Below are positions 11,501 to 23,200 of a stretch of DNA of 64,000 nucleotides, piece by piece. This DNA is from Mycteria americana (taxonomy: Eukaryota; Chordata; Aves; Ciconiiformes; Ciconiidae). The number at the start of each line of letters is the position of its first letter. Position 1 is the stretch's first letter. The stretch lies in the NCBI RefSeq assembly GCF_035582795.1, contig NC_134367.1, positions 85,481,062 to 85,545,061 on the forward strand, in the 5' to 3' direction. The notes under the pieces were generated by a model, which did no database searches, was not told the DNA's origin, and worked only from the letters and a program-made list of their open reading frames with translations. The translations under genes and the position numbers were made by a program.

Positions 11501-11613
11501 CTGTTAATGGTGTTCACACTCTGGAGTACAAGCATCGTTTTAAACAACTTGAAAAGATCAGTGTAGTGGAAATCATAGGAGATGTTCAGCTGTTAGATGT
11601 GAGGAGCTGGTAG
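3649..11613 (+). CDS. LGALS8: Galectin-8 (tandem-repeat galectin), 5'-partial gene, 8 coding exons
   Basis: Galectin-8 binds beta-galactosides. It is secreted without a signal peptide and in the cytosol marks damaged endosomes. Coding exons: 3649-3737, 4601-4811, 5475-5591, 7301-7357, 7437-7463, 8839-8927, 10834-10999 and 11464-11613. They total 906 nt, or 301 codons plus TAG at 11611-11613, and all phases join cleanly. The product has an N-terminal carbohydrate-recognition domain (CRD) with HFNPR, a ~28-residue linker, and a C-terminal CRD with HLNPR, ending DVRSW as human galectin-8 ends EVRSW. Human isoforms start with about 15 residues on an upstream exon. The first exon here enters in phase 0 at IIPYVGT, so only that start exon is missing. 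The short linker matches the short human form. Its next-door partner is convergent HEATR1, as in human. The assignment is very secure; the start is unknown. Confidence 0.96.
4157..4296 (+). repeat. Direct repeat copy 1, upstream of the N-CRD exon
   Basis: This 140-bp segment recurs at 4891-5030 in the same orientation with no gaps and about 8 mismatches (roughly 94% identical by hand count). It starts agttggaagcc and ends gatgagtaggcaagt. The two copies are offset by exactly 734 bp and bracket the exon 4601-4811. I do not recognise the sequence as a named repeat. Confidence 0.93.
4891..5030 (+). repeat. Direct repeat copy 2, downstream of the N-CRD exon
   Basis: Second copy of the segment at 4157-4296. 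Similarity stops abruptly on both sides (ttattctac after copy 1, aacttcttg after copy 2). Confidence 0.93.
5592..7300 (+). other. LGALS8 intron, no recognised content
   Basis: This 1.7-kb intron lies between the last N-CRD exon and the first linker exon. Open frames at 5937-6248 (plus) and 6574-6924 (minus, 116 codons) lack any recognisable domain and are treated as chance. No repeat was recognised. Confidence 0.6.
7301..7463 (+). CDS. LGALS8: LGALS8 linker exons, including a 27-nt microexon
   Basis: Two small in-frame exons encode the hinge between the CRDs: 7301-7357 (19 codons, [19 protein letters not shown]) and 7437-7463 (9 codons, GQMPDGSQF). Both begin and end in phase 0 and have good splice sites: tgcag/gtatgt for the first and cgtag/gtaagt for the second. 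Either could be skipped without breaking the frame. Human LGALS8 is known to make linker-length isoforms by alternative splicing in this region, so similar use here is plausible but not shown by DNA alone. Confidence 0.9.
7464..8838 (+). other. LGALS8 intron between linker and C-CRD
   Basis: This 1.4-kb intron holds a T homopolymer near 8.24-8.26 kb and nothing else I recognise. A PolII-type donor (gtaagt) and acceptor (ttccag) bound it. Confidence 0.6.
8839..11613 (+). CDS. LGALS8: LGALS8 exons for the C-terminal carbohydrate-recognition domain
   Basis: Exons 8839-8927 (89 nt), 10834-10999 (166 nt) and 11464-11613 (150 nt, with stop) encode the C-CRD. The sugar-binding residues are present: HLNPR, VRN and SWGEEE. 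The first exon is 89 nt, exactly the length of the matching N-CRD exon, as expected if the two domains arose by duplication. The donor after 8927 is GC (AG|GCAAGT), and the phase of the next exon (C completing an AG-C serine codon) fits only this junction. The last exon ends in DVRSW and TAG. Confidence 0.95.
8928..10833 (+). other. LGALS8 GC-AG intron
   Basis: The intron begins GCAAGT (8928-8933) and ends ttccag (10828-10833). The exon side is AAG AG, giving AG|GCAAGT, the optimal match to U1 that GC donors normally need. A GT three bases downstream of the GC would shift the frame against the next exon. A G-rich patch occurs at 9517-9536; no other feature was recognised. Confidence 0.9.
11246..11310 (+). 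mobile_element. CR1 LINE 3'-tail fragment
   Basis: The run gagttggacttgatgatcc, then gggtcccttccaacttgag, then ggttctatgaat is the last ~65 bp of a CR1 in plus orientation. It sits in the last LGALS8 intron, about 150 bp before the terminal exon. Confidence 0.85.
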
Positions 11614-12510
11614 TTCTTTCCAATCAGTACTAAAAGAATTAAACCTCTTCTAATGACAGTGCCTCCTTGTCAAGTACAAACAGGTGCTGACTCACGCTGA
11701 GCCTGCCTTCATCTATCTAGGCTTCTGCGTCGGCCTCTCTGAGTTAGGTGTGTACCAGAACTGCTAACTGCGAGATTAAATCCTCCTCTAGTTTACAGTA
11801 TCCTGGCAAGCTAAGTAAGTGTTTGCTCAGATAAACCTCCTATATTACTGAACCTAGCAATACGAAAATGCTGCATCATACTGTGTCAGTGCACTCGGTA
11901 TGATTAAGTTAAACTACTACTTGGCATTCCTTTTTACTTCACATTCAATATTGTGCAGGAAAAATGAGACTGAAATGGGATATGAAGATATGGTTATCCA
12001 CCCCAAAAGGGACATTGATGAGTCATTTAAAATGGAATTATGAAATATACTCTTCTGCTTCTTAGTTTATGTTAGCAACTATAGCCTTTTTACTGAGGCT
12101 GGATTAAGCATGAGTTCTAGCAAAAGGCAAGGAGGAATTTGATCTTTTTGGTCTGCTGCTGCAGTAGTACTTTCTCTGACACTCATGGTTATGAGGTTCC
12201 ATCCTCATCAGTGGAATAGAGAATGAATCCTTTTTCAGTCTTGTATTAAAATACTATGTATCATCTGAAACAAGGTGTTCCTATTTAATCAGTTTTCCGT
12301 ACAAATGTCAGTCTTAATTTTTATACTCATTTTTAAAAATAAGTTGCTACTGGCTGTTGGTACATGCCTGAGAGATGTTCCTATTTATCTTAACAGCTGC
12401 TAAAAGAGTGAAGCAATTTCAAGAATAAGATGTACCCTAAAAGACTGTTTAAGATAAATTACCAGATTTAATGTATAAAAAAAAATAAATAAAAACATTT
12501 GTGAACTCTG
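11614..12510 (+). other. LGALS8: LGALS8 3' untranslated region (end inferred)
   Basis: Sequence after the TAG at 11611-11613. An early ATTAAA is at 11638-11643, too close to the stop to be the main site. Two overlapping AATAAA signals are at 12484-12493. The cleavage point is inferred; longer forms are possible. Confidence 0.6.
12484..12493 (+). terminator. Polyadenylation signals, overlapping AATAAATAAA
   Basis: Two AATAAA hexamers (12484-12489 and 12488-12493), about 870 bp after the LGALS8 stop, are the best candidate for the main 3' end. Confidence 0.6.
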
Positions 12511-13590
12511 CTTTTCTCCAAGTGTAGCTAAGTAGCTATGATCCCTTTTTGGACTATATTTTGTGTTGTTTTGCTTATTATCTTGCCAGTATCTCCAAGG
12601 TGGCAGAGTGATCCTGACTGGAGGACCATTTCCACATTGAGGAGTTAGCATTCCACAGACCAGTTAACCCGAGTAGGCCTCGGCTGTCCTGGTGTGGCCT
12701 TCAGGACAGTGTTGTGCTGTACATACGCCTTGGCCACAGGATAAACTTAGCTGGCTGATTGTAACACAGGAGCTGGTAGGCAGCTCCCACGTGGTAGTGG
12801 CAATTACACCACTTGTGTGTCCTTGCCTTTATCTAAGAATTCAGCAGGAAGTTCTCATCTGAAATCCTTTTTGTTTGACAGCAGACATGATTAATAGTTG
12901 TTTTCTTTTAAAAAAATCCTGTAAGAGCACAAATGAACACAATGGGGTAACCGTTCCGCAGATGGGATCTGCATGGCATGCTGCGCCCTGAACAGAGGCC
13001 CATTCCCAGTGTCCAAGGGGATGTTAGATATCCTCTTTATAGTGTTAGTTCTAAGCAGTTGCATTTTAAACCGTACTTTACAGAGTCTGAGTGCCTTTCT
13101 TACTGGCAGTGTAATGAACCAGTACCTCCTGGTGCAAAACAGGTGGTGAGTTTTTTTGGTAAATTCATTAACATAGCAAGCAATTTATTCTTGATCTTAA
13201 GGTGAATAAGACACTAATCAGTAGCAGTCTTTAAAGACTAAAAAAGCAGCTTTAGCTCCTGTATGAATCCTAGTTTCTTGTAACTTCCTTTCCAGTATCT
13301 TCAGTGGGTTTACTTTTAACTTCCCTAAAAATGACAGAAAAGCAGATTCTCAGGATTGCAGTGCGTGGGTCCAGCGAGTACCATGCTTACATTGTAGCAT
13401 GACAGCCCCTCCCCAGGGACAGTCACTGCATACCCAAAGCACAGGGGAATTCAGTGAGCCTCACATGTTGTCACTCTGTTTGTGCCCAGCTATCAGAATA
13501 TGCTTATAGCTTGCTCCCGTTTCCCACTGTTAAAAAAAGAGCAGTTAAGGAAAAGTCATACGAAAAGGCCCCAGGCCATCCAGAAATGAT
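12511..13590. other. Convergent intergenic gap between LGALS8 and HEATR1
   Basis: About 1.1 kb between the inferred 3' ends of the two genes. An open frame at 12978-13205 (plus) has no recognisable domain. No repeat or RNA gene was recognised. Confidence 0.6.
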
Positions 13591-13611
13591 AAAGCCAGAT
13601 TCTTACAATAT

Positions 13612-13617
13612 TTTATT
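13612..13617 (-). terminator. HEATR1 polyadenylation signal
   Basis: AATAAA on the minus strand (TTTATT at 13612-13617), 113 bp after the HEATR1 stop codon, implying a very short 3' UTR (13729 to about 13595). Confidence 0.75.
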
Positions 13618-13729
13618 AAAAAGTTAAGATCTTAGCTCTGATAAAAATGAGTATGATAGTTTGCCTGTAACACTTGCCTGTGTGGAACTGACACAATTCA
13701 GACAAAATCTGAAAACAAAGGGGATAAAC

Positions 13730-16700
13730 CTAGAAGTAGCTTTGGAGTGGTTCTCCCAAAATGACTTCCAGTTGTTGAATTGTCTTCTGACACTGCTGTT
13801 CAACTTCTTCACATTCATCTAGAAAAAGAAATAAAGCAGGAATTAAGTAGAATAGTGATTACAAAGCTACCCTAAGGAAGGCTTCATCACTCATCAAGGC
13901 TAGAACTGTCCTCAAACAGCAGGTATGAAATAATTATTCAAAAATATTTTGGCACTGATGCAGGACTTAGGCAAATTATTTCTACTGTAACACTGATCTA
14001 AAACATGCAGCTGGGGAGATGTGCACAGGAACTACCATAATTTAACTGAACTTCAGGAGTTGGATACCATTGTGGTTTGCATCCCGCACAGTTTAAGCTA
14101 CCATATACCAATTTGTAAGATTTATAGCAATTACAGCAATCATCCTGTCTCAATCTTGGAAATAAGTGGCCCTTATTCTTTTTTGGTCATAGGCCAGTTG
14201 TCTGCCTTCACTAATGCCACTTTAGAACATTACCTTCCATGAGCTCAGCTAAGAATGGAATAGATTCTGGTAGCAGGACCAGGTAGTTCTCCTTCAGTTT
14301 TTGTGCAACTTCTACCAAAGCAAGCAGAGCAGCAAATCGGACCTAAAACGAAACAATAATCTTTGTAAGTAAACAAACGTTACAGTATGGTTCCCTGTTT
14401 TCTCCCCCCCTTCTTTCCATATAAGTTTGTAAACTACCTTTCCTTACTGAAGGGAACTAGTTTTAAGCTAATTTAAATCTCAACATCTGGGTTAAGATAA
14501 TGCCAAAGGAAAAGGTTGCAAGAAGCAGGTATGTTGCAGGAAGTTATTTGATACAACAGTCTTTAACTTCCTGTCCGATGCCACTCTGTTCCACTGTATC
14601 AGAAGGACTTAGCTCAGTACCATGACAAACCAAGTACTCCCCCTGAATACATATAACCTCTCAAATAGCAGAGTCTTGACAAAACTCTATATTATAAACA
14701 GGTCTGGAGGCTGATAAATAACTGTCCTCCAGTTCCCCCTCTAAGGTGCCCCCATCTTCATACACGAACAGGTTAGCTCTTATTACAGCTACCAAATCTT
14801 TAAAAAACCCAAACCACACAGTATGGAAGATATCCACACATGGTATATCGACTGCTTACAGTAAGAGCAGAAGGCCATGTTGTATACATCTCTAGAACTT
14901 GGGAGTGGCATAGCACAATATCAGTATTTTAATTTAGGCTAGTATTTTAGCAATAAGTTGGCTAATCCACTTCTGGTTTTTAGGAAACTGTTCCCATTTT
15001 CTAATGCAACAAAGAAAACCAATTAAAATTCTGATAGCTCCCAACCTTAGGAGAGGTGTGCCTCATTTTCAGCAGGATGTGGTAGTTCAGTGGTTTCCAA
15101 AGAGAATCGTCTGCCATTGCCACTGAAAACTGAGCTATGCAGGGTATCAGGTGTGCTGTCACTCTTTCCTGGAACTTCTCATCTCCTCCAAGCGTATTTT
15201 CTAGCTGTGGAAGTAAAAAGCTTGTCAAACAGATCCAGGCTCAGATAAACCCAGCCAAAAGCACTTCTAGCTTTGGCTTTCAGGTACTCAAGATTACGTC
15301 AAAGAGCATCGGTGGGAGTGCACTCGTCTGCAAGAGCTCAACCACATGCATGAGCCTTACGGAATGAAGATGTTTAGAAAGAGGATAAAAAATTAGTAAT
15401 TCAGAGCCTTAGGCAAAGCAGTTAATACTGTCTGTAGCCCAAACGCAATGAATTGATTCCTCCCTTTTTGTGAAGGGAGAGGATTGAGGCCTGATAGTTA
15501 AAAAAAATAAACCTTTCAGACTGGGGGGAGGGGGAGGGGAGGGGAAATGAGCTATGAATTGGGTTTTTTGTGTTTGTCAATACCTGATCGACCAGAGGCA
15601 TCATCAAGGTTTCTGCTCTTTCCTTACTCAGGAACTTCTGGGTGTCAAACAGGAAGAGCTTGTGCAGACAGTCCATGGTAAACTGCAACAGTAGACAGCT
15701 CTTTTCTGTGCTATTCTCAGAGTCAAAGAAAGCTTCATCTACACATCAGTCAAGGAGAAGAAAAAAAAAATCATCAAAAAAAAAAAAGAAAATACAAAAC
15801 TTCCTCACAAGACAGAAACATTGTTAGTTTGTGAACAGAGCTAAAGGATGTACTACATAGCAATTATGTACTCATCACTCAGAACAGTAAAGTGGATGCA
15901 ATATGTTATCTGGCTTTTAGCTAATGCCCTAGCAGGCCTGCCCCTGCCGTTCACAGTCAGCTGGGGATAAAAGAATAGCCACAGGCTATAAGAAAAGTGC
16001 TTGGCCATACCTGTGAATATGGAGAATTTCTTCAGGTCACTACAAATGGGATGGGCAAATAGTTTCCCATACAAAAACGTAATATCTATTTTTGCCAAGA
16101 AAGCAGAGGAGTTTGAATACACCACGTAGCATATAAGAGAAGTCAATGAATGAAAAAAAAAAAAAGAAAAGAAAAAACCCAAACAGAAACAAGTCACCCT
16201 CTTTGCACACAATTTCATTCTCATGGAACTCACTGGGACTGACATTGAAAATTTTCATGTGGTCTCAACTTTGTACTAGCAGCCCAGAGCCCATGGATGA
16301 AAAATGTCCTTTGGTTCCATCAGAATAAGAAAGATGCCTTATTTATGAAAGAAAGAAGAAAGAGAGAAATGAGAGGTATGTGCTGTGAAGTAAATCCTGT
16401 AAGACTAAACTTTCAGCAATTATAATTACCCTCTTTCAGCAATTAGAGTTAGCCTGCCAATACCTCTCTGTAGTTAGTAACTGAAAACTTACCAGTTTTT
16501 GAAACGTTGACCTGGTTCAGTGTCTCAGCAAATGGCTTCACTAAATGACCAGCAAACAGGGTGAAGAGACCCTTGAGCTTGTCTGCGATGCAATCTGCTA
16601 TTCGGTGGAATGTCAGCAGTCTGTCTTTTAGGGTAGACTCTGTTTTGGACCAGTCAAAGAGCTGAAAGTGAAAGGCAGATTAGCTCTTTCCTGTGCCTGT

Positions 16701-19700
16701 GCACTGGAAAATACAGATATGCTGATGCAGATGAATTATATTTAAACTTCTTACCTTGAAGAAGAGGGGTCTGAAAGAAGCCTCGGAAAGTTTCATAACC
16801 ATACTTATTAGGCAATCAATAATGTCAGCCTCTGTCTTACCAACTTCCTCCAAATCATCCTAGAAAAATTAGAAAACATAATTACAAGTTTGAAATGTAA
16901 GAATTTGAGCTTCCAAAGCACATTGTAATTTTGACTGTTTCAGACTAAATACCTAACCATAATGTTTTCTACCCCAAGGACAATTCCACAACAGAATGTT
17001 TGATACCCAGAATTTCAAAGCACACATGCAATGGAAGCTACTAATATTTTTTAAAACAACGGATAGAATTAGCATGTAGAGGTTGAGCTGCTGCTGTTCA
17101 TCCCCCTAAACAAGCCACCTGGGCATGCTCTGTTCGGAAGTCCAGGGCTTTCATGAAAAATGCCGTCAGCTCAGACTGATGGGAGATCAGGTGCTCCTTC
17201 TCCATACCAACAATGTGCTCCTTCAAAATGTTCATAAGGGGACCCAGGCAGTTCTGCCAAAACAAAAGCAAAGCAATGCAAAGGCAGCTGTGATACCAAC
17301 AGTAACTGAGAAACATAACAAGGGAATTGGATATTTGCACTTCACACATTTACTCATTAAAATACTGTCAATAAAATAAACAAACTTTTTCCTGTACTTA
17401 AGTTAGTCATACGGGAGCTTAAGTTAGTAGGATTCCTGAAAAGAGTTTGGTCTCCCCTCTCCAATACTGGATATACCAGTTAAGTCTGAAAGGTTTGCAC
17501 CTATGAGACAACAGCAAAGCACAGATGAAAATTAGGACTCAGCTCATGTTCCTAGCACATAAATCAAGGCCTTTATGAATGGGATCATCTCTCAAGCATT
17601 CATCATCTAACATGCTAAGGACATTAAACTGGTGCATTTCTCCCAGGTCTAACTTTCCTGAATCACCACTGTGGTACAAAAGAAAAGAGAGATAATATAA
17701 AGACTGTGCTAGGTTTTGGCTGGGATGGAGTTAATTTTCTTCATAGCAGCTCATATGGTGCTGTGTTTTAGATTTGTGACCAAAACGATGCTGATAACAC
17801 ATTGGTGTTTTAGCTATTGCTGAACAGCACTTGCACAGTGTTAAGACTTTCTTTGTTTCCCACTCTGCTGCCCCAGTTGAGTAGGCTGGTGGTGGGCAAG
17901 AGGTTGGGAGGGGACACAGCCAGGACAGCTGAACCAAATTTTGCACTGCTTGTTTCTTTTTTTTTTTTTTCTTTCTTTCTTATCACAATTCAAAAGAATG
18001 AAAAAAATCCTCACCTTCCGGGTATTTGCCACTTCACTGTAACACTTCGTAACTGCAGGCAAGAGTATTCGGGGAGCAAGCCTTGTAGCTAGGATAGTTT
18101 TCAATGATGTTACGCGTAAGCTTATCTGGGAAGAAGGACCAAACTCGACTGCAATCTTTTCCAAGCGGACAACCTATCAGGAAATCCAACAGAAGTTAGG
18201 CATACTTAAAACAACTCAAGAACTTATTTTACAGTACCCATCTGTTGCATGTGTCAGACGGGAATTTTGCTGTTTGCACCACCTGGAGCACCTTACATTA
18301 GGATGCCCGTGTACAGAGCTTTGCTGTCTTCAGAAGACAAACACTGAAAAAATGTGCATGTCAGCAGCAGGGGGTCAGAATTACCCTACTAGAGCTGTTA
18401 AGATACACACATTTGATGAGATCATGGATATTACAGAATGATCCTTCAGAATTCATCTCCCTTTCCAAAAAGTCAAACTACAACCTATCAGAGGGAGGAG
18501 TAGGAGCCACTCTTACATTCTGTATCTTAGTTATCTGCATAAGAAGGCAAGTAGAAGAGTAATATGTTACGACCTTCCACATAGTTGGTATATGCTCCTA
18601 CTTCAGTTTCAGAGAGAAAAAAGTAATCTCTGTAGTTTCTTCTAGGAACTGGGCAGATCTTGTCCTCCTTTACAAATCTGTAGAAGTCAGATGGCTCACC
18701 TGCAGCAAGCAATCCAAAAGATAAGGACTAAGGAAGTGTGGTAAAGTTTCTGCAACCTTCAGCAGAGCAGTGACAGCACTCAGCAAGTAAATCTCATTGG
18801 AGACCAGCTCCTTCTTATTTTTTAAAGTTTTCAACAGTGCCGGCATCAGCCTGTGAATAACCAAGCATAAATAGAGAAAGGTGAAACCACTGACCATTTG
18901 GAGGCACATTTCCAATCACATAAATCCATCTGTTAAGCCTGCAGGGACAATTTTCACATGCATATTTGAGAAAACTCAGTATTCTGGGCTCTTCTGCTAT
19001 ATTTAATTTTTTCAAAGCTAATGAAAGATATTAGGTTTAGAATACAGAATCATAGAATGGCTTGGGTCAGAAGGGATCTTTAAAGATCATCTAGTCCAGC
19101 CCCCCTGCCATAGACAGGGACATCTTTCACTAGATCAGGTTGCTCAACGCCCCATCTTTAGCTTAAAGATTTATGACAATAAGAAACGTCTATTTGTAAT
19201 GAGCTAAAACAGTCTTAAAAGCAACAAGTTAGATGCTTGAATTCTTCTTGAATAGGGAGAATAAAATAATGTAAAATGCTGGGTTTCCAACTGTACTGGT
19301 TCTCATGTTTTTAAATGCAATCTGTTTTACAGTAAAAATACACAATATGGTCTGACTTTTCTAAAGCCATATAGATTGCCTCTCTGTTCACAGTAGCAGA
19401 CTCCATAAGGAACTCTACTGATTATAAAACTCTTACAATTTCCCCACTAGCTTTTTAGTTCTATGACCAGGAAGCACTTTCAAGCACCATGAATACCTTT
19501 ATTCTTATCTACACAAAACACACACATGGGCAGACTGCCACTTGGCCTTCATCAGCATTCCTTCAAGTAATGCATTTTAGTGTAACTAATTCCTGCTGCA
19601 GTTGGTTCTGTTAAAAAGAACCCAACAGTACCTTGGAAGCTGAGGTATTGCTTGGGCTTTCAGTGTACAGGTGACCTCAGCTATACAGAGCAAAGCACTT

Positions 19701-20277
19701 CCCATCACATTCTTTTCCTCCTTCTCTGAAGAAATTAGATCAATGGCAGTTTTCAGAACAGGTACAAATGGCACTGGATTTTCTGTGCCAAAACCTTTGC
19801 AGAGTAGCTTGAGGCTGAACAAAGCAGTCTGCCTGTTGATGGCTTGCTCCTCCTCTTCCTCCTTTCTTTTACACTGCACAATAGCAATGAGCTCAGGAAC
19901 TAGCTCTAAGAGCTGCAGGATCTAAGAGGACAAGAGAACACACACGTTAGACTTACAATTAGAAACTCAGAACCTACAAGGTAACTATGGGCAGGTAGCC
20001 TACGTCTCACTACTCAAGAGCTGCCTGCTGGACTTGGCACTGGTATTTGACATCTTTACATAGAGCAACCACTTCTACATCAACCTCTCTCTGGGTACTT
20101 CTGCTAAAGGAACTGAGTTTAACCACTGCGCCTCACCTGGCTCTTCTGCCACCTTGTGCGCTGCTGCACCTTATTGTTCAAAAGGTCCATTGCCTTACGT
20201 CTCACAGATGGGAGCTGATTCATCATTAGTCCCCTAATTACAGGGATGAAGGTTTCTGTTGGCAATAAGGCATTGAC
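13730..20277 (-). CDS. HEATR1: HEATR1 coding exons 34-44 (residues 1605-2157), BP28CT and C-terminal HEAT
   Basis: Exons in transcript order: 20137-20277, 19632-19921, 18700-18850, 18015-18173, 17119-17253, 16755-16859, 16493-16661, 15584-15738, 15046-15204, 14234-14342 and 13730-13818. They sum to 1662 nt. Exon 35 has a charged run (CKRKEEEEEQAINRQTA). Exons 38-41 carry the BP28CT domain (SHQSELTAFFMKALDFR, KLKGLFTLFAGHLVKPF, SKERAETLMMPLVDQ). Exon 42 has FQERVTAHLIPCIAQFSVAM. Exons 43-44 form the terminal HEAT repeat and end LGEPLQSYF, identical to human. This block is the best conserved in the protein. Confidence 0.95.
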
Positions 20278-23200
20278 CTACAAGAAAACACAAACAAAAC
20301 AATAATACCAAATGCTCTTCCATGCACTGTGACATAGTAGCCTCCAAATAAGACAGGCAAACTGTCTTCAACTTCCCACATGGCTTTCAGGATCAAAGAA
20401 GAGAGGACAGGGTAGCAACGCTGTATCTGAGGCAAGCAAAAGAACAAAGGGGGTTCCAGTTACAGTACTTAATGTATGTTCACTGGCTGCTAACCAGCCA
20501 TTATCTACTAGCTCTGAGATTTCCTCAGCAATTCCTTTTGTCTACACTGGTGAGCTATCCCTCCTTACCCTAAAATAGTTCTGGTAGTGCACTGTGCACA
20601 TACATCACGAAAACTGGAATATGCTTCACAGGCAAAAAAAGAAAAATCCAAGCTGTGAAAAGACCTGTGCTCCACAGCATGCAACGAGATAGCCAGTCCA
20701 ATTCTACAAATATACTTCTGATCAGAGAAAGATTAGAAAGAAAAGCACAAGGATTTTTTTTTCTCCATTTAAATTCCATGTAGAAATATACAACCGTTCC
20801 ATTAGCATTAGTTAAACCATTTTATGAGTTAACAGTGAGAAATGCTGCCAAAAGCCATTCTCCTCCATCAGATAGATAGTGAAATGACTGCTTCCAGCCA
20901 GTAGAATACTAACTAGAGGAAATAAGCATTCCTGATTTTTTTTTTCTGGTTGCTCTGTCTAAGCTGTTAGCTGTAGTTATTAAAGTTGTTAGATGAGTTT
21001 AAACAACGATGCACCAGGTTGCAGATCATCCAATAAAGATTATTACTAATCCAACAAGAAATCCTACAAAGGTTATAATCATATTAATAAGCAAAAGCAG
21101 AAATGTCCCCCTGCTAACATGATGGCTAATGAGACATACTTTATCCAGCATATCATAGGACTTGTTAAGCAGAACCCTCCAAAATTTCGCTGTTGGCTTG
21201 TCCACATTTCCTTCCACTGAAGACGCCACAGTGTTTATATAGTGAAGAACTTCTTCTAATAGCCTAGATGGAAAGGAAACCTCTTTTAGTAAGTAACAAG
21301 GACACTAAAGAAGTCGACTTTATTACTGGAAAGCATGAAATTTCAAAAAACAGCAACAATAAAAGAAAATGAAACACCTAATGGAGAGATATCTACATAT
21401 TAGACAGATCACATCTACATATTAACAAAAAGCTATGGCAATAAGGACAATCATGTGCACATTAAAGAAGTCTACCTGGAACTCCCGAATTAGCATCTAC
21501 ATACAACAGTTGTTCTACTTAGGAACTCTACTTTAAAACAAAAACAATCTGGGAGGATATAGATGTTTAAAAATGAGCATTTAAGGAACGCAGCCTTTAA
21601 AATAAATCCTACACCCTTTTTCACTTAGAACAAACATAAAAGTTAAGCCTCTGCAAAAGAAACCCTCAGTTTTGCATCACTGGCTGTTATAGCCCAATGA
21701 CTACAACTGTGATCTGTGCTTACTGGTAATTTTCTTACACCAGTATAGGGGCACCTGTGAATAATGATTTTTTTTCCTACGAATGAAGCAGTAAGTTTTG
21801 CTAAGAATCTGGAATTCTTTTAGAGACTCCATCATCAATAGCATAATAGTTATGGCCAAGTACGTAAATAAGCACTATCAGAAATACAGAAAGAGTGGAT
21901 ATTGGGTAGAGCAATCTTTCAGAAATAAAAACCTCCACGTCATATTAAAAAAAAAAAAAACAAAAAACAAAAAACAAAAAAACCCCCCAAAACCCACCAA
22001 ATAACTTGCATATAATAAATACTGCTTGTTGCCGAGGACAACATTAAAAGTATCCTTGGGGAAAAAAATATTCTAATGGGACTACACTTAAAAAAATATT
22101 CCCAGGTTGCAGTAAAAGCTAGAAATAGGAGGAGTGGAGCAGATGTAAAGCATACCTCTGTTCCAACTTCTGCAGCTCTTCTGTTTCTTCACATTCAACT
22201 ATCTGGTTTAAAAAGGAAGAATGAAAATGCTAAGTGTGAAACTTACATCCCCTCATTAAGATAATATCCCAGTATAAGCAAATTTGTTTGTTCTGAATGA
22301 AATGTCCACTAACATGGTAATTATGAGTTCCCCACATTTGCACTTAAGCCATCATTCTAGAAGAAAATCTGAGAATCTTAGGCAATGCAGTTTAGTAGGC
22401 AAATACATTTCATGCTAGTGGATGATGTTCAGCTGAAAAACTGGGAACTACTTCCAGCTAGAGCAGCAGCCTAAAATTTGTAACATTTATTTTGTCTTTT
22501 CAGAGTTAATAGTATGAATCCCACACCAAATGAGGAGTTATACAGACTGTGAGTGAAATCCCAGACTCCGTAAAGCCAGTGGGAATCTACTGGGACCAGA
22601 AATTCACTTTGTTACTGTCCTGGTTTCGGCTGGGATAGAGTTAATTCTCTTCCTAGTAGCTGGTATAGTGCTGTGTTTTGGATTTAGTCTGAGAATAATG
22701 TTGACAACACAGGGATGTTTTAGTTGTTGCTAAGTAGTGCTTACACTAGTCGAGGCCTTTTCAGCTTCCCATGCTCTGCCAGGTGCACAAGAAGCTGGGA
22801 GGGGGCACAGCCAAGAGAGTTGATCCAAACTGGCCAAAGGGCTATTCCATACTGTATGGCGTCATGCTCAGTACAGAAACTGGGGGGAGTTGGCTGGGGG
22901 GGGAGTGATCGCTGCTCAGGGACTGGCTGGGCATCAGTCGGCGGGTGGTGAGCGGTTGCATCATTTGGGGGCTTTTTGTTTGGTGTCCCCCCCCCCCCGG
23001 GTTTTGTTCCTCTCTCTCTCGTTATTTTCCTTTTCATTACATTATTATTATGATTATTATTATATTTTATCCCAATTATTAAACTGTTCTTATCTCAGCC
23101 CACAAGTTTTCTTATTTGTGCTCTTTCGATTCTCTCCCCCATCCCATCCCATCCCACTGTGAGGGGGGAGGATGAGCGAGTGGCTGCATGGTGCTTAGCT

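Noticed and set aside
13860..13900. Possible C/D-box snoRNA motifs (TCATCA repeats) in a HEATR1 intron
   Set aside because: No paired D box, terminal stem or conserved guide could be seen at a snoRNA-like spacing.
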